From: Trema orientale | Lineage: Eukaryota > Streptophyta > Magnoliopsida > Rosales > Cannabaceae | DNA: 64,000 nt | Reading direction: 5' to 3' | Assembly: GCA_002914845.1 (NCBI GenBank) | Contig: JXTC01000026.1 | Location: 1,500,164-1,564,163 of the forward strand | In this document: positions 25,097 through 37,862 of the stretch, piece after piece | Numbering within the stretch: position 1 is the first letter of the stretch | Layout: each line of letters begins with the position of its first letter | Made by a program: the position numbers and the translations under genes | Notes under the pieces: generated by a model | What the model saw: only the letters and a program-made list of their open reading frames with translations | Databases searched by the model: none | What the model was told of the DNA's origin: nothing

Positions 25097-25879
25097 GGCT
25101 AGATACTATTAAAAAAATAATAAATGAGATGGGATTCCTATTGAATTTTGAGCATTTTGTTTGCTGCTAATAAAAAATGGATAGTATTTTAAGAATCCTA
25201 ACTTATTTATCACTTTTTTAACACAAGTACTAGTTGATATGACAAATAAGTTGTCACTGATTGATAAATAAAATTAACCACGTAAAATTACAAATCACGT
25301 AAAATATAAGCTGATATTAATAATATGAGATACCAGATGGAATACTAAGAATTATTCATTACATATATATACATACACGTATTTATATGTTGCACTAATT
25401 AATAGTGATCTAATTTGGTCAACTCAAATAATAATTTAAAACCATATAATCCAGTACTAAATATATAGTTTTAACATGCATTGTGTATCAAACAATTAGC
25501 TTTTTAGCATAACTTTTACTATTGTAGGCACCCTATTGCTATTTGATTTTTTTCCCCCCACGGTAATTGCTTTTTGATGGAATTATGTCTCCCATTAAAT
25601 CAAGGATACGATATTCTCATTCTTAATAAAAAAAAAAAGTGTATATATTTTTCGCTGTTCTCTTTTGATTTTGATTTTTGCAAAATTCATTTCACTCTCT
25701 TTTTAAAAATATAAATAGAAGGGCAAGACAGACAACAAGGATATACATGCACATCTTGGCATTGTTTTACCTCTTGTCGGCCTTCACCCCTATTTTATTA
25801 GAAAGAAATTTAAAATGGAGTCAATACAAATTAGGCAAGACTAATTCTGAAAGAAAACAAAAGGAATGTACCTCGCAAG
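25097..25879. other. AT-rich intergenic DNA
   Basis: No gene is seen. A short open frame at 25678-25893 has no recognisable features. Confidence 0.45.
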
Positions 25880-27412
25880 TTAGGACCGTATAAGGCTATG
25901 CCGAGATATTTCCATTGGAGAAAATCCACAGACATCGCCTCAAACCTTAAAAATGATAAAGACATTACCCTCTCTATAAATATGAGAAACCTAGAACTCT
26001 ATTAGGTATACAAGATAAAGATACTGAGCCCATTTTGATTCCCAATCCCACGGAAAATCCGTACTCCACCTAGAAAGTCGATTAATGATCACATAATAAA
26101 AATTACTCTCTAGTAAAATTTGATGCCAACCACTTCTCCAAGCAATACCAATGCCACCTATGTGAAACGAGAGCTACCGCCATGACATAAGTCACAGTAA
26201 TAGTTCAAAAAGTCACGGCAATAGCCTATTACGATGACTATATCGTCGTAATAATTTCTCATTATAATTTCATCGATATATAACTCAATTGCAGTGATTT
26301 TTTATGTCGTTGCAATATTATAGTCTATTGTCGCGGCACTTGTCTTTAATATTCTAAAAATATATATAAATAAATTTTAAACAATAAATAGCTAAAATGT
26401 TCAAATTACCAGATTCAAAAATACACATAAAACATCAAAAAACTACCAAACTTAAATTAGAACATAAGTTATTACAACCAAAAATACTTAACTCATAACC
26501 AATACTAAAATTAAACCTCCCAAACCCAAAAATCATACACCATATCAACATCTTCAAAATCTTAATCCATACTTAGACTAAAATTAATACCATATTCAAA
26601 CTCCCAATCTATTCAAAACTACACCCAATTTAAAAACTCATATAACTAAACCATACTCAACATACATAGAAATAAAATTACTAAGAACAAAAGATAATTT
26701 ATTAACCTCACTTTGCTAATAATAGGATATTATAAAAATCTGAAAAAGAAAGAAAGAATAGGGAAGAAGAGGAGATTCTGTTTCTATTTTAATTGAGATC
26801 TATTGCCACAACATTTGTCGTTGCAATAGGTTTTTATTTTTCAAAAAAATATTTTACACTAATTTTATCATTTATTTTTATATTTTAAAAACATATAAAT
26901 GCTATTGCGACGATATTTGTCGTCACAATAGGTTCAGATATTTTTTTCGGCCAAATTTGCTCGTGAGGATAGAGCTGGAAATTGAATCTCAATTTTTTTT
27001 TTCACCTATTGCCGTGACATATGTCGGCAACAAGTCTAGATATTTTTCACTTATTGCCGCGACGTTTTACTTATTGTGATGATTTATATCATAGTAGTAG
27101 GTCAAATGGTAAAATATTAGTGTGATCTTAATTAGCTAAAAAATCTCAAAAACCTATGGCGATGACAATTTTTTTGTTTATTGTCGCAATTGAGGGCTCT
27201 ATTGTGACGATATTTTGTCATTATAATAAATGTTGTCATAATAAGTAACTTTCGTTGTAGTGCCAATAACTCATTCTCAAAAGCATAATGTGTGTCAAGG
27301 GATAGCAAAGCATCCATTAACCAACCCACAACACGCGCGTCCATTAAACACCCTAACTGATGGACTCGAGTAACCGTTTGAAGCACTATCAGTGTTGACT
27401 TTAATTCAACTA
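25880..27412 (-). pseudogene. RNase H domain of a LINE or RNase H-like gene, split by a CACTA element
   Basis: Read on the minus strand from 27412, the sequence gives an RVT_3-type RNase H: IKVNTDSASNGYSSPSVRVF, then NGCFAIPLDTHYAFENELLAL (27263-27412). The reading is then interrupted by the transposon 26157-27262. It resumes as IGIAWRSGWHQILLESNFYYVI, followed by WSTDFPWDWESKW and VSHIYREGNVF (26156 down to about 25940). Order and spacing match one domain once the insert is disregarded, apart from a small frame change at the junction. At least two stops occur in the second half. The first catalytic Asp is retained (NTDSAS); the fourth-strand Asp reads Asn (LESNF). Confidence 0.7.
26157..27262. 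mobile_element. Non-autonomous CACTA transposon (family 3) inside an RNase H relic
   Basis: The right end is AAGTAACTTTCGTTGTAGTG, whose inverted form starts CACTACAACGAAAG. The left end is degraded (CCTATGTGAAACGAGAG). CCA at 26154-26156 and 27263-27265 is the 3-bp target duplication. Subterminal words CTATTGCGACGA / TCGTCGCAATAG recur in both orientations near both ends. The interior is AT-rich with no transposase. The coding frame of an RNase H domain on either side gives independent proof of the boundaries. Confidence 0.8.
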
Positions 27413-29800
27413 GCTAGGAAGTGAAGGATACCGAGTCATTGGGATAATCTTAGGCGCATGGGACGACCTACCTTGGATTCTGAAAAGTTGCAAAATATTT
27501 AGATACAATAGAAAATTATGCATTGTGCCACTATCCAATACATACGTAATTAGCACCTGATTTTCTAAGATAGATTATGTTACCACTGATGGCGTGACCC
27601 GTAGCTCCATTGGCCTATTGGATACAAAAGAGTCTTTATTTGACACCATAATTCACGTATTTAGTATGTGTAATATATGTCATCTTAATTAGTTCTACGT
27701 TGAATATAGAATTTAAGCTAGTTATTAAGGGGCTTAATAATTTTCTAAATTCACTAAGAGACTAGTGAAAAAATTTTCATTAAAGCAAAAAAAAATATTA
27801 GGAATAATGTCCAAACATGACGTGTCTATAAGGATGACTTGTCCGGTGCATCAGGGGTCACGAAATATATATATATATATAAGGTGTCAATAAAGATGAT
27901 GTGTCATTAAGTTCGAGATGTCAATAGGGATAATATGTTAGTATACAGGAGGTGTCAAACCTAAGAATGTGGTATCGAAGGTAAGCACGAGCTTTTTTAT
28001 TCAAAGCATGAAGTATATAGTAGTTAGCCTGAAGTGTTAATTTAAAGCATGAGCAGTTAAAAGTGGTGGAATTTTTCTTATAAGAAATATTATAACATGA
28101 GATGTCACCATCTGAGATGATATTATGGTAAAATTTAATGATAGTAATTATACCCATCAATCTATTTATCCATGATATTCGACAATAGAGTGGGTAATAC
28201 CCAACTATTCGGGTAAACGGGACGGATACAGGTACTAAGTAAAAAATCCGATCCGGATATGGGACAAATACGGGTATAGAGGTACTCGTCCCGCGTACGC
28301 GACCCGATTAATTATATATATATATATATAAAATAAAAAACATGTATTAGATATATGTATAATTTATGTAAAATATACATATTGTCAGTATATAGCCATA
28401 TGAAAGAGGCTAGTACTATCAATTATGAATGAAATTTACAAAAACCATCAAATCTCAAAGTTTTACTATCATTGTATCCTCGTCCGACACAGTAGAAAGC
28501 GACATATAAAATATAATGTGGAAGCGCGATCACTAGTTATATATTTAGATATCTTTTTTTAAAAAAAAATATTTTTACATAAATCTCAAAAATAAAAAAT
28601 AAAACGAAAAAACTTGTCACTATTTTTCATTTATTTTAGTCCGTACACGTAATAAGTACTAGGCAAGCTAGCTAGTTTGCATAACCTTACCCTTCCCTCA
28701 ACCTTGGTTTATGGAATATTTTCCTCCTTGTGCTATTTCGTCCCCAGATTTCTGCCTTACCAAAGTGTTTTAGGTGAAGCCCCAAACAGAAAAATATCGT
28801 CTAATGTCCCTATCTATTAAATACCAGATAGCGAAACATCCAAATTTTTTTGCCAGTCTAGCTACTAAGCTAGCTAGTATACCATCTTAAGTATAAAAGA
28901 TATAATGCAATTAAATTAAATAAGCCCCACAGTATAACTCATTTGGAATAATTAGCACCTTCATGGGTGAGTACTGGACAAGTACTACATATGGTGGCCC
29001 CTTCCCAAATTTGAAAATGGGGTTAAAGGCTGAAGGATTTTTATGGGTCATTTTCAAGTTAGTGATCTTTAGTATAGAAACAAATTATGTAGGGTCGACA
29101 TCTCTCAGCGTATTCTTTACTCTTATGAGTTTTGATGGTGTCATTTTCAACAGCCCATAGTTTAATTTACATCATGTGTATTCACAGTATCATAATTAAT
29201 TAAGTTTGTTAATTAGAGAAAAAAAATGGTGTTAATTAAAGAAGGACCAGATAGAACTAATATCTCTCTTAATACTGTCACTACTGATTTCTGAACTTGG
29301 GATTTAATCATTCATGTTTAGTTACCAGTTATATACTTAGCGTTGGACCACATATTATGTGATCGTCAGAACAAATTAAAGAAGTAAGAGTTACCCCTAG
29401 AGTAGTACGTACATCTATAGCTCCTGACATAGATACTGTATTATTAATTATACTAAAATATTATAGTTGAATAATATTGTCAATTACATTGTAACTAGCT
29501 AGAGGGAACAGTAGTAATGGTGTTGGATATATAGATCAAAATGTACGTAGCTAGCGACATTACCACTGCCAAGATACGTGTGTGCATATACATATACATA
29601 TATATATATATAAAATAAGTTCATGGGGTAACCAATCTATGTTTCTTCAAGGAGGACAGATCAAAATGGCTTGAAAGGATTCTCAATCACCAAACAAAGA
29701 AAAGAGAAAAAACGAAAAAAAGGGGCCTTAAAAGTTACCACGCATGGTCATCCAGGGAAAATGAAAGGCATCACTCATTCAAAGTTGCTGTTACTATTAG
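27413..29800. other. Intergenic DNA
   Basis: No gene is supported. TA runs lie at about 27868-27881 and 28313-28331. About 28190-28310 is richer in CGGGTA/ACCCG words and looks like a degraded dispersed repeat. Open frames at 27921-28160 and 28963-29160 have no recognisable content. Confidence 0.45.
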
Positions 29801-29860
29801 TTAATGATCTAACGGCTAAAAAAAATGTAAGTAAAAAAATTACCTATTGGATTATGACCC
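29801..29860 (+). mobile_element. Right-end fragment of the Mutator-type MITE family
   Basis: GATCTAACGGCTAAAAAAAA followed by TTACCTATTGGATTATGACCC matches the right end of copies 1-3. No left half or target duplication was found. Confidence 0.5.
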
Positions 29861-29890
29861 AATATTAATTTATTGTGTTCTATACATATA

Positions 29891-30101
29891 GGGCACCAAT
29901 TCCGTAGGTATTTTTTTTTAACCTATTAATAGCTATTATTTTTCCAAATTAAAATTTACCACGAACGTTTTTTTATAGTAAAAGGCAGAGAGAGAAAAGC
30001 TTGAATATTTATTTTTATTTTTTTTTCTAACTATTCAAATTATAATAACTGTTATTTAATGATTTAATGACTGAAAAAAATTACCAATTGAATTGTGAAC
30101 C
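29891..30101 (+). mobile_element. Mutator-type MITE, copy 3
   Basis: The ends are GGGCACCAATTCCGTAGG and TTACCAATTGAATTGTGAACC. Flanking 9-mers ATACATATA (29882-29890) and ATATATATA (30102-30110) differ at one position. At 211 bp it is more diverged and shorter than copies 1 and 2 but keeps the same order of words. Confidence 0.7.
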
Positions 30102-31880
30102 ATATATATATATATGAACGTATAGCTCGCTCTTTAATTAGTGGCAGTACTATATATGAACATCTTATCAGGTAGAGGAAGTAATTAACATTATGTATAC
30201 GCTCATCATCGCCTTCAATTTCCAGTTTAAAAAAAAATATCAGAAGAATAAAAGACTAAGTCTGCAAAATTCAGGACACAAATATATATATATATAGTAT
30301 TCAATTCCTCTTTTCCTAGCTCCTCCACCATGGAAAAAGCTCTACTCCATTGCTCTTAATTTATACCTAACGTAATGTGAAATAATATTAAATGAATTTG
30401 GGAAGGCATATTTGATCTTGTGAAGTTCAACATTGTGGTCCTTCACTCCTTCTGAACGGTATACACTATTACACTTTCCTATGCAGGGTAAGTACTGTTT
30501 CATGATCATTTTGCAAGCTAGCTATAGTACTGTCTTGATTATTTTCTTGGCTAGCTTAAAGTTGTATATATATACATATATATATTTTTTTATATAGATG
30601 CCATTGTCCCCATTTAATCATGTCAGGAACTACTTTCAAATACGTGGAACTACTTTCAAATACGTGGAGCTTTTGGAATGCATATCATATGTATATGTGC
30701 ATGGTGCACATATGGTGAGTAACATAGCGAAAGCGCAAAATTATTATTTAAGTTCTGCTCGTGCTCGTATAATATATTTGATCATTGTTCAAAATATATA
30801 TATATATATATATTTGAACAAATGTGTAAAAATAGTAATTAAAATTATAATAATAATCGTGGCCGACACCGGGGATACAGTAAAGACTAGCTACAGGACT
30901 AGAAATTGATTGACATGTCAATTTTCCAGGATAAAGCTTCCTATATCTTTACGAGATTGAGAAATAAAAAATCTGAGAGGGAGTTTTGTCACCTTATACA
31001 TTTTTTTATAAATAAAAAATTATGTGAGTAAAAGCTTCACATGGGTTTTTTTATAGGCATCTTCAATAATATCCCTATCACGGACTCAACAGCCACTACA
31101 AGTTAAAACTCATTCTCGATTTCAAACCGCGTTTTTTCGATTCCATTTATCCCTAGAAGATCAGAGATGAAGAAATACTTGCTAAAAGCCCAAAAAAAAT
31201 TTATTGTTTAGTACCAATTTGCCGCAACTTGCTGTAATTATCGAGCCCGCTTATTAGAAATTGACTCTTATCTTAGAGAGTAAGCGGAAAGAGTTGTGGT
31301 GTCCCTTAAGTCAATGTTTCACGACAAACTTTTATAATAAAAGAATGATTTTAGGACCAAAAACAAGACAAAGTATAATTATTAATCGATTTTGCCACTA
31401 GTGCTTGGACGACCATACATGCATTGCATCAGTCAGTACTTCAATTTTATCACATAATTATAGTGCGAAGTTCATTCCATCTTACATATTACAACTTACT
31501 ATGAAAAATTAAGTTTCTCATATATCCTTAACATTGTATTTCATCGGATATATAATGGTGCAAGAGTTGTATAATTTGATCACACCTCACATTTTAGACA
31601 TAATATGATGAACGATACACAACCATGTACTATTATTAATGCATATATAGTAATTAGAAACCTTAAAAATAAAATTTATATAACTTATGATATTTTGAAA
31701 ACACACATTATTCTACAGTATTATAGTAGTTTACATGAAAAAATACTTTTTAGTTGAAAAATTGACAATATTGATCACCGGTGATATTCATCATTATTTC
31801 TTTAATACGACATTTTATCGAAAAAGTATGCCACACTGCCACGTATGCAATGCCATAACAATGATCCTATTGAAAATGCT
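30102..31880. other. Intergenic DNA upstream of the proline-rich protein gene
   Basis: No gene is seen. A 20-bp direct duplication occurs at about 30628-30666 (GGAACTACTTTCAAATACGT twice). TA runs lie near 30565-30595 and 30795-30812. The 103-codon frame at 30598-30909 runs through these repeats and is not convincing. Confidence 0.45.
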
Positions 31881-31891
31881 CTCTCTACCCA

Positions 31892-31900
31892 CTATATAAG
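31892..31900 (+). promoter_or_regulatory. TATA box of the hybrid proline-rich protein gene
   Basis: CTATATAAG sits about 120 bp before the start codon at 32021, a normal spacing for a leader of roughly 90 nt. A CT-dinucleotide tract (31943-31966) lies inside the presumed leader; such tracts are common near plant transcription starts. Confidence 0.7.
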
Positions 31901-31942
31901 AAGGCCATCCCATAACCAAAGTTCTCAGCATTATATCACTAG

Positions 31943-31966
31943 TCTCTCTCTCTCTCTCTCTCTCTC
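31943..31966 (+). repeat. CT microsatellite in the 5' leader
   Basis: Twelve CT/TC units lie between the TATA box and the start codon. A second CT tract of similar length lies downstream of the gene at 33339-33366. Confidence 0.85.
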
Positions 31967-32020
31967 GGTAGTACACGGTGGATGATTATAACTTTTGAGT
32001 TTTGAAATTCATCAGCAAAA

Positions 32021-33025
32021 ATGGGGAATTACGCTCTAGCTGCCACCCTCATTGTCCTCCTCCACTTAGGTACTCTGCTCACTTCACTCGCTAACAACAT
32101 CTGCCCACCACCAGAATACCCTCCAAAATTCCCTCCCAAACATCCCCCAAGAGTAAAACCACCATTCCACCCTAAACCCCCCAAACATCCTCCCCATGTC
32201 AAACCCCCCAAACCACCATCCGTACGCCCTCCCTACGTACCAAAGCCTCCGCCTTACACACCAAAACCTCCCATTGTGTACCCTCCGAAGCCTCCCCACA
32301 TCAAACCCCCACACAAGCCTCCCTACACACCCAAACCCCCCATCGTCAAACCACCGCCGTACGTCCCCAAGCCACCGGTCGTACAACCTCCTCCGTACAT
32401 CCCCAAACCACCGGTCGTAAAACCTCCCCCGTACATCCCAAAGCCCCCGGTAGTCCAACCGCCTCCGTACGTCCCCAAACCGCCTGTCGTACAACCACCT
32501 CCATACGTTCCCAAACCCCCAGTCGTACAACCGCCTCCGTACGTCCCTAAACCCCCAGTCGTACAACCACCTCCGTACGTCCCTAAACCACCTGTCGTAC
32601 AACCACCTCCGTACGTCCCCCAACCGCCGGTCGTAAAGCCGCCGCCAGTCGTGACACCACCGCCGTACGTGCCGAGTCCGCCTCCGACTACACCCGCGCC
32701 AGTGGTGCCGAAGCCCAGCCCTCCCGGGGGAACGCCGTGCCCTCCTCCGCCGCCGCCGGCACAGGAGACTTGTCCCATCGACACACTGAAGCTCGGCGCT
32801 TGCGTGGACGTGCTGGGCGGGCTGGTCCACATCGGGATCGGGGGAAGCGCCAAGGACAAGTGTTGTCCGGTGCTGCAAGGGCTGGTGGACTTGGACGCGG
32901 CCATCTGCCTCTGCACCACCATCAAGGCTAAGCTCCTTAACGTCAACATCGTCATCCCCATTGCTCTTCAGGTCCTTATTGACTGCGGCAAGACTCCTCC
33001 GCCTGGATTCCAGTGTCCTGCCTAG
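32021..33025 (+). CDS. Hybrid proline-rich protein (HyPRP) with eight-cysteine domain
   Basis: A single exon encodes 334 residues. Residues 1-25 (MGNYALAATLIVLLHLGTLL...) form a signal peptide. Residues about 28-250 are Pro-rich. The first half has PPKxPP/PPxVKPP repeats; from about residue 107 there are eight near-identical 12-residue units of the form PPPY(V/I)P(K/Q)PPVV(Q/K). The C-terminal 84 residues form the hydrophobic-seed/8CM domain with its diagnostic spacing C-9-C-CC-CxC-C-C: CPIDTLKLGAC, KDKCCPVL, AAICLCTTIKAK, LIDCGK, FQCPA. HyPRPs of this kind (similar to tomato 36.4-kDa proline-rich protein) are secreted and associate with the cell wall or plasma-membrane interface. Tyr and Lys between prolines could allow cross-linking. 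The start is supported by the signal peptide and by AAAAATGGGG context. No intron or break is visible. Confidence 0.93.
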   Translation: MGNYALAATLIVLLHLGTLLTSLANNICPPPEYPPKFPPKHPPRVKPPFHPKPPKHPPHVKPPKPPSVRPPYVPKPPPYTPKPPIVYPPKPPHIKPPHKPPYTPKPPIVKPPPYVPKPPVVQPPPYIPKPPVVKPPPYIPKPPVVQPPPYVPKPPVVQPPPYVPKPPVVQPPPYVPKPPVVQPPPYVPKPPVVQPPPYVPQPPVVKPPPVVTPPPYVPSPPPTTPAPVVPKPSPPGGTPCPPPPPPAQETCPIDTLKLGACVDVLGGLVHIGIGGSAKDKCCPVLQGLVDLDAAICLCTTIKAKLLNVNIVIPIALQVLIDCGKTPPPGFQCPA

Positions 33026-33334
33026 AATGATCGTGAGCCATAAGTGCTTGGACTCGAGCTTGTTATTGGTTAATTTCCAGGTTTTGAACGTACAGTAAAG
33101 GATCATAGTTAATTAAGAAAAATAAGTGTTATTAATATTGGTTTTAATGTTTTGTTATGTGTTCAGTACGTAGGAGGGTCTGTACGTGTGTGTTTGTCTG
33201 GATCTTCTTAATTTGATTTTGGGAAGAATAATAATGTTACTGTTTGTCAAGCGAAAGAAGTAAGTCAAGATTTTACTTCTGGGTCGAGGGTTTTGTTTTC
33301 TCACTTTTGTGTGTTTTAAATGGAAATTCACGTG

Positions 33335-33338
<4 letters not shown>

Positions 33339-33366
<28 letters not shown>
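33339..33366 (+). repeat. CT microsatellite downstream of the HyPRP gene
   Basis: Fourteen CT/TC units, about 310 bp after the stop codon. Confidence 0.85.
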
Positions 33367-33371
<5 letters not shown>

Positions 33372-36300
33372 TTTGCAACTGTATTGACATTTTGATGATG
33401 GGACTAAAGAAGATTTTTTTTTTTTTTTCTGGCTTTTTGAATTTGTACTGCACGACTCGTGAATCTATGTCTGTCGGAGTTTTTTGACCTCATTCGCTTG
33501 TTTCTCCCCCAAGGAATAAAGTTGAAGTATAAAGTATCAACCATCATATCGAAGAAATTTATACCGTATACACGAATTAACCAAGCTATAAGGAAACTAG
33601 ATACGTACGTGGCGGGTATATATATACTATACATACATACGTACATGTATTGACATGGAACTAATTACAATTATTGGCACAAATTCGTAATTTCAAGCCG
33701 TGTAGAGGAAAGTGACAGTATGTACGATTTTGCCAGTCAAAATAGGGTTGTACAATTGTTAGTGAATCATACTTATTAGATTGTTGGTTCTTACAAAATT
33801 ACAGTACTTGACGATATTGGAACTGCAAATTAGATAGTACTAGAGCAAAATTTTGTTGTTGATGTTGTTGTTTTCCATTTTTTTCCTTTGGTTTTTTTTT
33901 TTTTTTTCAATAAAGGGAAAAGATGAAATCAAAGAACTTGATCTACACTAACATGGTAATTAATTGTCTATTTTTCCTGAAGTTTAAACTAGTAGACACT
34001 ATTAAATTCATAGTTGAGAAACCAAAAATAACGAAATTAAATTCATAGTTGAGAAACCAAAAATAACGAAAGATGTAGATAATTAGACACGAAAATATAA
34101 CATTTATCAGTTATTTACGTAATCTAATAAATTGTATCCAGGGCGTATGTCATAAGATTATTATAATATACATATATATATATATATATTTAATGCAAAA
34201 TGGGTCATAAATAGCAATGCCAAATTAAAGCTTCTTGTTTTTGCTCTCTCTTTTGTGCTATACAGGTTACTAGATAAACCTCATGAGTCAAGTGGGAACC
34301 TCCAATTTATTTAAGAATATTATCACTTTTGTACTCTTTACTTTGACACTTTGTTCAAATTATATCTTGTATTTTGGTTATTATTAATATTGACCATTAG
34401 ATTTGAAATCTGTTACAAATTTATACTTTGACATCGATTTAGAACAGTTTACTAAGTTGTTGTTTTAAAAATTGAAAAATAAATCATAGAAAAACTGATC
34501 CGAGAATAAGTTTATTAAATCATCTTGGTAAATTAACTGCTCTAAATTAGTGTCAAGTATAAATTTGTAACAAATATTAAATTTAAGGATCAATGTTGAT
34601 AATAAAAAAATAACAGGTATAAACCGAATGAAGTATCAGGGTATAAAAATAATTATAGTATCCCATTTAATTTATAAGTAGTTTATACAAAGTTATTTTA
34701 GGGTCGATAATGTTCTATAGGACACGATGATACGACTTTAAAATGACACAAAATAAATGGATTTGGGTCCCTATTTAATTTTCGTATCAATTTCAAGTAG
34801 ATATATATAACACAAATGATAAATAGATGGGTTTTGGGTTAATCCGCTTGACCCAAAAGTGATCCACATAATACATTTAATTAAACGGATCGTTTTTGTA
34901 TTATGTAAGCATGATACTAGTATGATACATTTATTAATATTTTTAATGTTTTAAATTTGATTTTGATTAAGTCTAATCCTATTTACATTTGTAATATTGA
35001 ATTAATTATTGCATATATGTTTTAAATTAGAATAATAGTGTCAATTTTGAATAATCATATCAAATAGATCATATTATGATACATAACACATTTATTAATT
35101 GGGTTATATGTGTCGTGTTGTGTTACACGTATAATAATCGTATCATTTTTGGGTTTAAGTTTTTGACACATTTGTTAATTGTGTCGTGTTTAGGCTGGGG
35201 TATTATCATGTTATGTGATAATTGTGTCGACCCAAGCATGACATGATAATATGAATTACCAATTTTAGGTTATTGGTTAAAGCTTATGTAAATAATTCTA
35301 AAAATTAGATACAATTGATTTTATAAAATATCTTATTTTTAAAAACTTTAATTTTATATCCGTGTATATTTTTTAATATATTGAGTATATCAACTACAAT
35401 ACTATATCTGGATACGAAGCTCTATATAAAAGTTAATTAGGGTAAAAAAAAATCTTTCTTAGTGACTTAAAAAAAATTGTTATTCTCTTGAAAGCTCCAA
35501 ATAACCATTACTCATAGGATGAGGTTTTAATGGATATTTTAATTTTTTTTCCCATAGATGTATACTCTAATTTAGACTATTGGATTTTAATCTGATTGCT
35601 ATAATAATATTAATAATTTTAATAATAAGTTTACTGTAATTAATACATATATAAATATAGAAAGCTATTTAAAGCAAAAAAATGGATAATCTGATGAGTT
35701 GGTTAATTTTTTTTTTTATTCCCTTTCTATGTTTTTTTAGTTATTCCCATTATATAGTTGATTCCTTATATAGTAATTCTTATTCCCATTTTATGTTCTC
35801 TCTCTATTTTTATATTTTACGTACATAACATCCTAATCCCTCCAAAAAACACCACGTGCTAAGTGAATTATCTACTTAATTAGGCTTAGTTTGGCTTTCT
35901 AATATTTTTTCTCTTCATCATTTTCATTATTTCTTTTTCTTTTCTACAGAGTTTAAAAAACACAACCGATTTAGTTCTTCATTTAATTTCTGTAACAGTT
36001 GGCAGCCGTAGAAAATCCAACATGAAAGTTCACACGAAAATTAATAAGTTCAGCAGTTGTGTACCAAAGCAAAGAAAGAAAACACTTTATCCCTCTTTCT
36101 TTTTTTTAATATTTCATGGTAATTTTTTTTAATATATCATCTTTTTTTTTTTTTTTGTCGAACTGTAGTTGCACGTTCTACTAATTGTGCCATGATAATT
36201 TATTTTTAAGAATATTAGTGGTGTCTTCTACGGCCTGCAGCAAGGTTGAAATATAATACAAAAATAAAAAAAATAATCTTTTAAAAATAATATTTTTCAT

Positions 36301-37479
36301 GTATCATTTGTGATATGTTCTACTAAATTCACGTATCACATTTGTGTGATATAATTTTTTCGTATGAAGAAAAAATAGAAAAAAAAGAAGAGATAATTCA
36401 ATAAAGAAAAGTTAAATAAATATGTGAAAATATAATTCTTAAACTCATTCTAATTTTTTTCCATAAAAAATAATTCCAAAATTTTATTCCTTAGAAAGCC
36501 ATTCCACTAACTAATTTTTAAGCCAATTGAAATCTGAATGAAATGATTTCTTAAAAGAATTAGAGTGGAATAGTTGTAGGTAAAAATGACTTGCTATTGG
36601 TCAAATTAACAATGCAAAGAGGAAGAAAAAATAAAAGTCTCTATTGAAAATTTTTCCACATATTGTACATTTGTAAACTTGATCTAGATTTCGTTTTTGT
36701 TAAAGATATGGATGCAACACGAGGACTTCTTTAATTAGAAGGTCACACATTTTAGCATTGCTGTGACCTAATTATGCTTAATTGATAGTCAAGTATACTA
36801 TACTCAACTATTTTTGTTTTAATTTAAAAAAACCAATGAGGCTCAGCGTTTTTGCAAAAAAGAAGTTCACACTATATCATTAATACCAGGGAATATAATC
36901 TATCTCTGTCTTCCCAAAAAATATTACAGAGGGTTTATATATATGGCCGAAATTAGAAATCAAATTGTTGAAAAATACATCTTTACTCTTTAAAATTGTC
37001 AATTGGCATTATAGAAACAACTAAAAAAGATTCATTCAAATGACAACCACTTACATACCGGTGAATGATTTGTAATCTTGAGAAATCCAACTATTGCCTT
37101 CAAAAACACAATTTTTTTTATATTATCTGATTTATTAAAAGGTAAATTTTTCAATAATTTTAAACTCAGTTTCGAACATATATGGATTGGTGAGATTCGA
37201 TTAAAAAATATATATAAATTAAAGGTTTTTTTAGGAATAAATCAAAAAAGGTGATGATTTTTTTTTCTTAACAAAGACGACATCGTTTTTTATTTTGGAT
37301 CTTATTCTAATAACAACAGGATCACAAAGATTGAAAAGAGTTTAGAAACATTGATTTTTAGTAGGTATATATCCTTTCATATGTAAAGTTAAACGAGATA
37401 AACTTTGAAACTCCCTAGAACAAACTTGTACATAAACTACAATTATATAATGTGCTTCTTACAAAATTCCAGGTTTAAA
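33367..37479. other. Long AT-rich intergenic stretch
   Basis: No gene is supported. At 34001-34070 a 35-bp unit is perfectly duplicated in tandem. About 34700-35270 contains recurring words such as GTGTCGTGTT, GACACATTT and TGACCCAA, which suggest an old dispersed repeat. T runs occur at about 33895-33907 and 36141-36155. Short open frames near 33400-33650 lack motifs. Confidence 0.5.
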
Positions 37480-37862
37480 GTACTAAAAATTGAAAAATCT
37501 TGAATGGGCTGAATTTTTTGAAAAATTCTAGATTAATTTTGAAAAATATAATTTTTTACAAAATATTTTGTAAAATAATATTTTAATAAATATTTATAAC
37601 AATAACACTTCTCTTTGAAATTTGTATTTTTTTAATGATACTCAAGGTAACTAATTAGGTTACTTAGATTAATCAATCTAGTTACTTGAGGTAAATGATC
37701 AAGTTACCTGAAGTAACTTAATTGGTTACTTCAAGTACTTCAAGTATCTCATTAATTATTAAAAAGTGGTATTTTTCTAAATGCATCTAAAAGTGGTATT
37801 TTTCAAATAATTTTAAAATCTGGAATTTTTCAATTCTTTTTGAAAAATTGTCATAAAAAATC
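37480..37862. repeat. Foldback repeat with GTTACT core (copy A)
   Basis: AT-rich arms are inverted relative to each other: the left has TTTTTTGAAAAATTCTAGATT and the right ends AATCTGGAATTTTTCAATT. Between them lies a core of repeated GGTAACTAATTAGGTTACTT-like words (about 37640-37750). No coding content. It shares arm words (AAGTGGTATTTTTCTAAA) and core with the copies at 46222, 52540, 54000 and 63430. Confidence 0.6.

Noticed and set aside
30598-30909. 103-codon frame near TA repeats
   Set aside because: Runs through a 20-bp duplication and a TA microsatellite; low-complexity product.
32323-32961. Second antisense frame giving a Gly/Thr-rich repeat protein
   Set aside because: Same cause: mirror of the 36-bp coding repeats.
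32084-33106. 340-codon open frame antisense to the HyPRP gene
   Set aside because: It is a by-product of the repetitive Pro codons (CCN read as NGG). The product is Arg/Trp-rich low complexity, with no family resemblance.
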